Shown here: positions 62,082 to 64,000 of the stretch, one piece after another | How the letters are laid out: every line of letters begins with the position of its first letter | Numbering within the stretch: the stretch's first letter is position 1 | Source of the DNA: Methylophilaceae bacterium 11 | Lineage (GTDB): Bacteria; Pseudomonadota; Gammaproteobacteria; Burkholderiales; Methylophilaceae | Direction: 5' to 3' | Assembly: GCA_000525025.1 (NCBI GenBank) | Contig: JCKJ01000001.1 | Span: 186,001 to 250,000 of the forward strand | Length of the DNA: 64,000 nucleotides | Program-made: the position numbers and the translations under genes | The notes under the pieces: model-generated | Told to the model about the DNA's origin: nothing | Seen by the model: only the letters and a program-made list of their open reading frames with translations | The model's database searches: none

Positions 62082-64000
62082 ATGCGGTTTATTATTTTTA
62101 TTAGCATCGGCATGAGTTTAGTGCTGTTGTACTTGCTTTCTGTTGCAAGTTCTAATACCTCCATCTCTGGGGATTACTACAAATACCTGCTTTACATTAA
62201 TATCGCGCTGGCCATATTGCTGGTGGGTGTGATTGGTTTTCAAGTGTGGCATTTGTATAAAAATGCTAAAGCGAAGGTGGTAGGTAGTCGACTGAACTTA
62301 AGATTGCTTACGGCATTTGCGTTGATGGCTATTTTGCCTGGGATGGTGGTGTATTTAGTCTCGGTAAATTTTCTTACGCGTTCTATTGAGTCTTGGTTTA
62401 ATGTAAAAGTTGAGTCTGCACTCGACGGCGGCCTGAGTTTAGGGCAGCGCGCTTTGGATATTATGTTGGTCGATATCGAAGAAAAAGCAGAGAACATGGC
62501 AACCAGCCTTGCGTTTCAGCCCACGCGCGCGCATTACGCGGTGCTGAACGATTTGCGCGAAAAATCTGGGATTCAGGAGGCCGCGTTATTGACACCGCAA
62601 GGTGGCATTTTGTCTGTCTCGAGTGGGGATCCTAGTAGCTTCTTACCGGAGCTGCCGAGTATTCCCCAGCTTAGACAGGCGCAGCGTCGCATCTACGGCA
62701 AGATTGAGCCTATCCCAGGTAAAGGCTTGTATATGCGCGTGCTCGCCCCTGTGGAATTGCAGGGGATGACCAGCGAAACGCGTATTCTGCAGTTATTGCA
62801 GCCGGTGCCGAAAGCTTTATCAAATACTGCAGAAGCGGTGCAAGAGGTTTATCAGGATTACCAAGAGCTGTCTTATAGCCGTGGCTCGCTTAAAGATGTG
62901 TTTGCACTGACCTTGACCATGGTGTTGATGCTGGCCATGTTATCCGCTTTGGCCATTGCCTTTTTGCTGAGTCGGCGCTTGTCCCAACCAATCAGTGTGC
63001 TGGCAGAAGGTACACGTGCCATTGCCAGTGGGGATTACAGCAATGTACTCCCGCAATTTGGTAACGATGAGCTAGGGGTGTTGGTGAAATCATTCAACAG
63101 CATGACGCGCCAATTAGACGATGCCACTAAGGCCACCGAGCAGAACCGTATTCGGGTAGAGGCGGCGCGTGCCTACTTAGAAACCATTTTGGCGCATTTG
63201 TCCTCCGGCGTATTGGCCATTAATGCACAGTTTGAACTGCGCACTTTTAATCACACCGCTACCAATATTTTGGGCATTGATTTAGTCCCCTTTGAGAATC
63301 GCGCCTTTTCGGAAATCACCGCGCAACACCCATTTCTGCAAGAGTTTGTAGAGATGGTCAGCGTGCACTTTGAAGACACAAAACAAAAAGAGTTGGCCAG
63401 ATTAGAGCTGAATCGCCAAATTGAAGTCACCGGTAATCACGGCAAGCAATATATTCTGGTGCGTGCAACACGCTTGCCAGCCGGTACCGGAAACGGGTTT
63501 GTAGTGGTATTTGATGATGTGACGACCATGGCGCAAGCGCAGCGTGACGCAGCTTGGGCAGAGGTGGCACGTAGATTAGCACATGAAATTAAAAACCCAC
63601 TCACGCCCATTCAACTGTCTGCAGAGCGGTTACAGCACAAACTGCATAGTAAATTAGATGAAACAGATGCCGCCATGCTGAAGCGGGCTACAGATACCAT
63701 CGTGAATCAAGTGGGCGCCATGAAATCGATGGTGAATGAGTTTAGTGAGTATGCGCGTACGCCGGCGCTGAATTTGGTCAGTGTAAAACTGAATAGTTTG
63801 ATTAAAGATGTTTCGAGTTTATACGGTGAAGAACGTGTGCAACTGACGTTAACGCTTACGCCTAAACTGCCTGCGGTGATGGGGGATGCCACCATGTTAA
63901 GGCAGGTGCTGCACAACCTGATTCAAAATGCACAAGATGCGCTGGTGCAACAGGCGCAGCCTATTATCGAGGTCACCACAGAATTGGAGGGTGATAAAGT
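62082..64000 (+). CDS. NtrY-type sensor histidine kinase (3' end cut by window)
   Basis: An ATG at 62082, six bases after the DUF4390 stop, opens a frame of 639 codons that continues beyond the window. It has two N-terminal membrane helices, a long periplasmic or extracytoplasmic sensor part, a third helix pair region near 280-305, a HAMP domain, a PAS-like domain and the phosphoacceptor His at about 501 (RRLAHEIKNPLTPIQ), followed by the N-box region HNLIQNAQDAL. This is the NtrY architecture, expected to pair with an NtrX response regulator just downstream. Confidence 0.93.
   Translation, partial: MRFIIFISIGMSLVLLYLLSVASSNTSISGDYYKYLLYINIALAILLVGVIGFQVWHLYKNAKAKVVGSRLNLRLLTAFALMAILPGMVVYLVSVNFLTRSIESWFNVKVESALDGGLSLGQRALDIMLVDIEEKAENMATSLAFQPTRAHYAVLNDLREKSGIQEAALLTPQGGILSVSSGDPSSFLPELPSIPQLRQAQRRIYGKIEPIPGKGLYMRVLAPVELQGMTSETRILQLLQPVPKALSNTAEAVQEVYQDYQELSYSRGSLKDVFALTLTMVLMLAMLSALAIAFLLSRRLSQPISVLAEGTRAIASGDYSNVLPQFGNDELGVLVKSFNSMTRQLDDATKATEQNRIRVEAARAYLETILAHLSSGVLAINAQFELRTFNHTATNILGIDLVPFENRAFSEITAQHPFLQEFVEMVSVHFEDTKQKELARLELNRQIEVTGNHGKQYILVRATRLPAGTGNGFVVVFDDVTTMAQAQRDAAWAEVARRLAHEIKNPLTPIQLSAERLQHKLHSKLDETDAAMLKRATDTIVNQVGAMKSMVNEFSEYARTPALNLVSVKLNSLIKDVSSLYGEERVQLTLTLTPKLPAVMGDATMLRQVLHNLIQNAQDALVQQAQPIIEVTTELEGDK

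Overview
The window looks like a chromosomal segment of an obligate or facultative methylotrophic betaproteobacterium of the Methylophilaceae (Methylotenera/Methylophilus type). The evidence is the gene content and order: a cytochrome cL-like protein, a PQQ-associated beta-propeller lipoprotein, the zapA/6S RNA pair, the metK / SAH riboswitch-ahcY-metF cluster, the dapF-DUF484-xerC operon, and dprA-LysM facing def-fmt-htpX-rsmB-DUF4390-ntrY. Genus assignment is inference; no rRNA is present.

Layout. 1-5.3 kb (mostly minus strand): a GAF-PAS-GGDEF-EAL regulator cut by the window edge, then a stress-type group (YghA-like dehydrogenase, a 24-residue hydrophobic peptide, a membrane protein, a secreted repeat protein) and a cytochrome c. 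5.59-18.82 kb: a 13.2-kb integrative island in the tRNA-Phe gene, bounded by a 45-bp direct repeat of the tRNA 3' half, with a tyrosine integrase and an excisionase-like HTH protein at the tRNA end. Its cargo is a defence region with Kiwa (kwaA-kwaB), Hachiman (hamA-hamB), an HNH nuclease, a DUF1353 protein, and several unrecognised genes. The most interesting of these is a possible three-gene operon: a small protein with an apparent -1 frameshift at an A7 run, a two-helix membrane protein, and a DUF6615-like putative nuclease.

19-28 kb: a LysM/BON protein, an Ala-rich lipoprotein, then a cobamide salvage and remodelling locus (cobT-cobS-cobC facing cobU, btuF-like, bluB, a membrane protein and btuB) with a textbook cobalamin riboswitch ahead of btuB. 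27.6-28.4 kb: zapB-like, zapA and 6S RNA, followed by a short palindromic element. 28.5-40.9 kb: housekeeping and redox genes (ilvA, rpiA, phoU, yggX, dgkA, a LysR regulator facing an alcohol dehydrogenase-SDR pair) and a ZnuD-type zinc receptor with a small Cys/His protein upstream. 40.9-44 kb: a HAD-UbiA fusion, a small EamA/SMR-type transporter and a GT39-type glycosyltransferase, probably a polyprenyl-phosphate sugar module.

44-64 kb: oxidative stress genes (periplasmic catalase-like peroxidase, sodB), the xerC operon, the methyl cycle (metK, SAH riboswitch, ahcY, metF), an HD-GYP protein, smg/dprA/LysM, and the translation/envelope group def, fmt, htpX, rsmB, DUF4390, ntrY (cut by the window end). 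Most convergent gene pairs are separated by clear bidirectional hairpin terminators.
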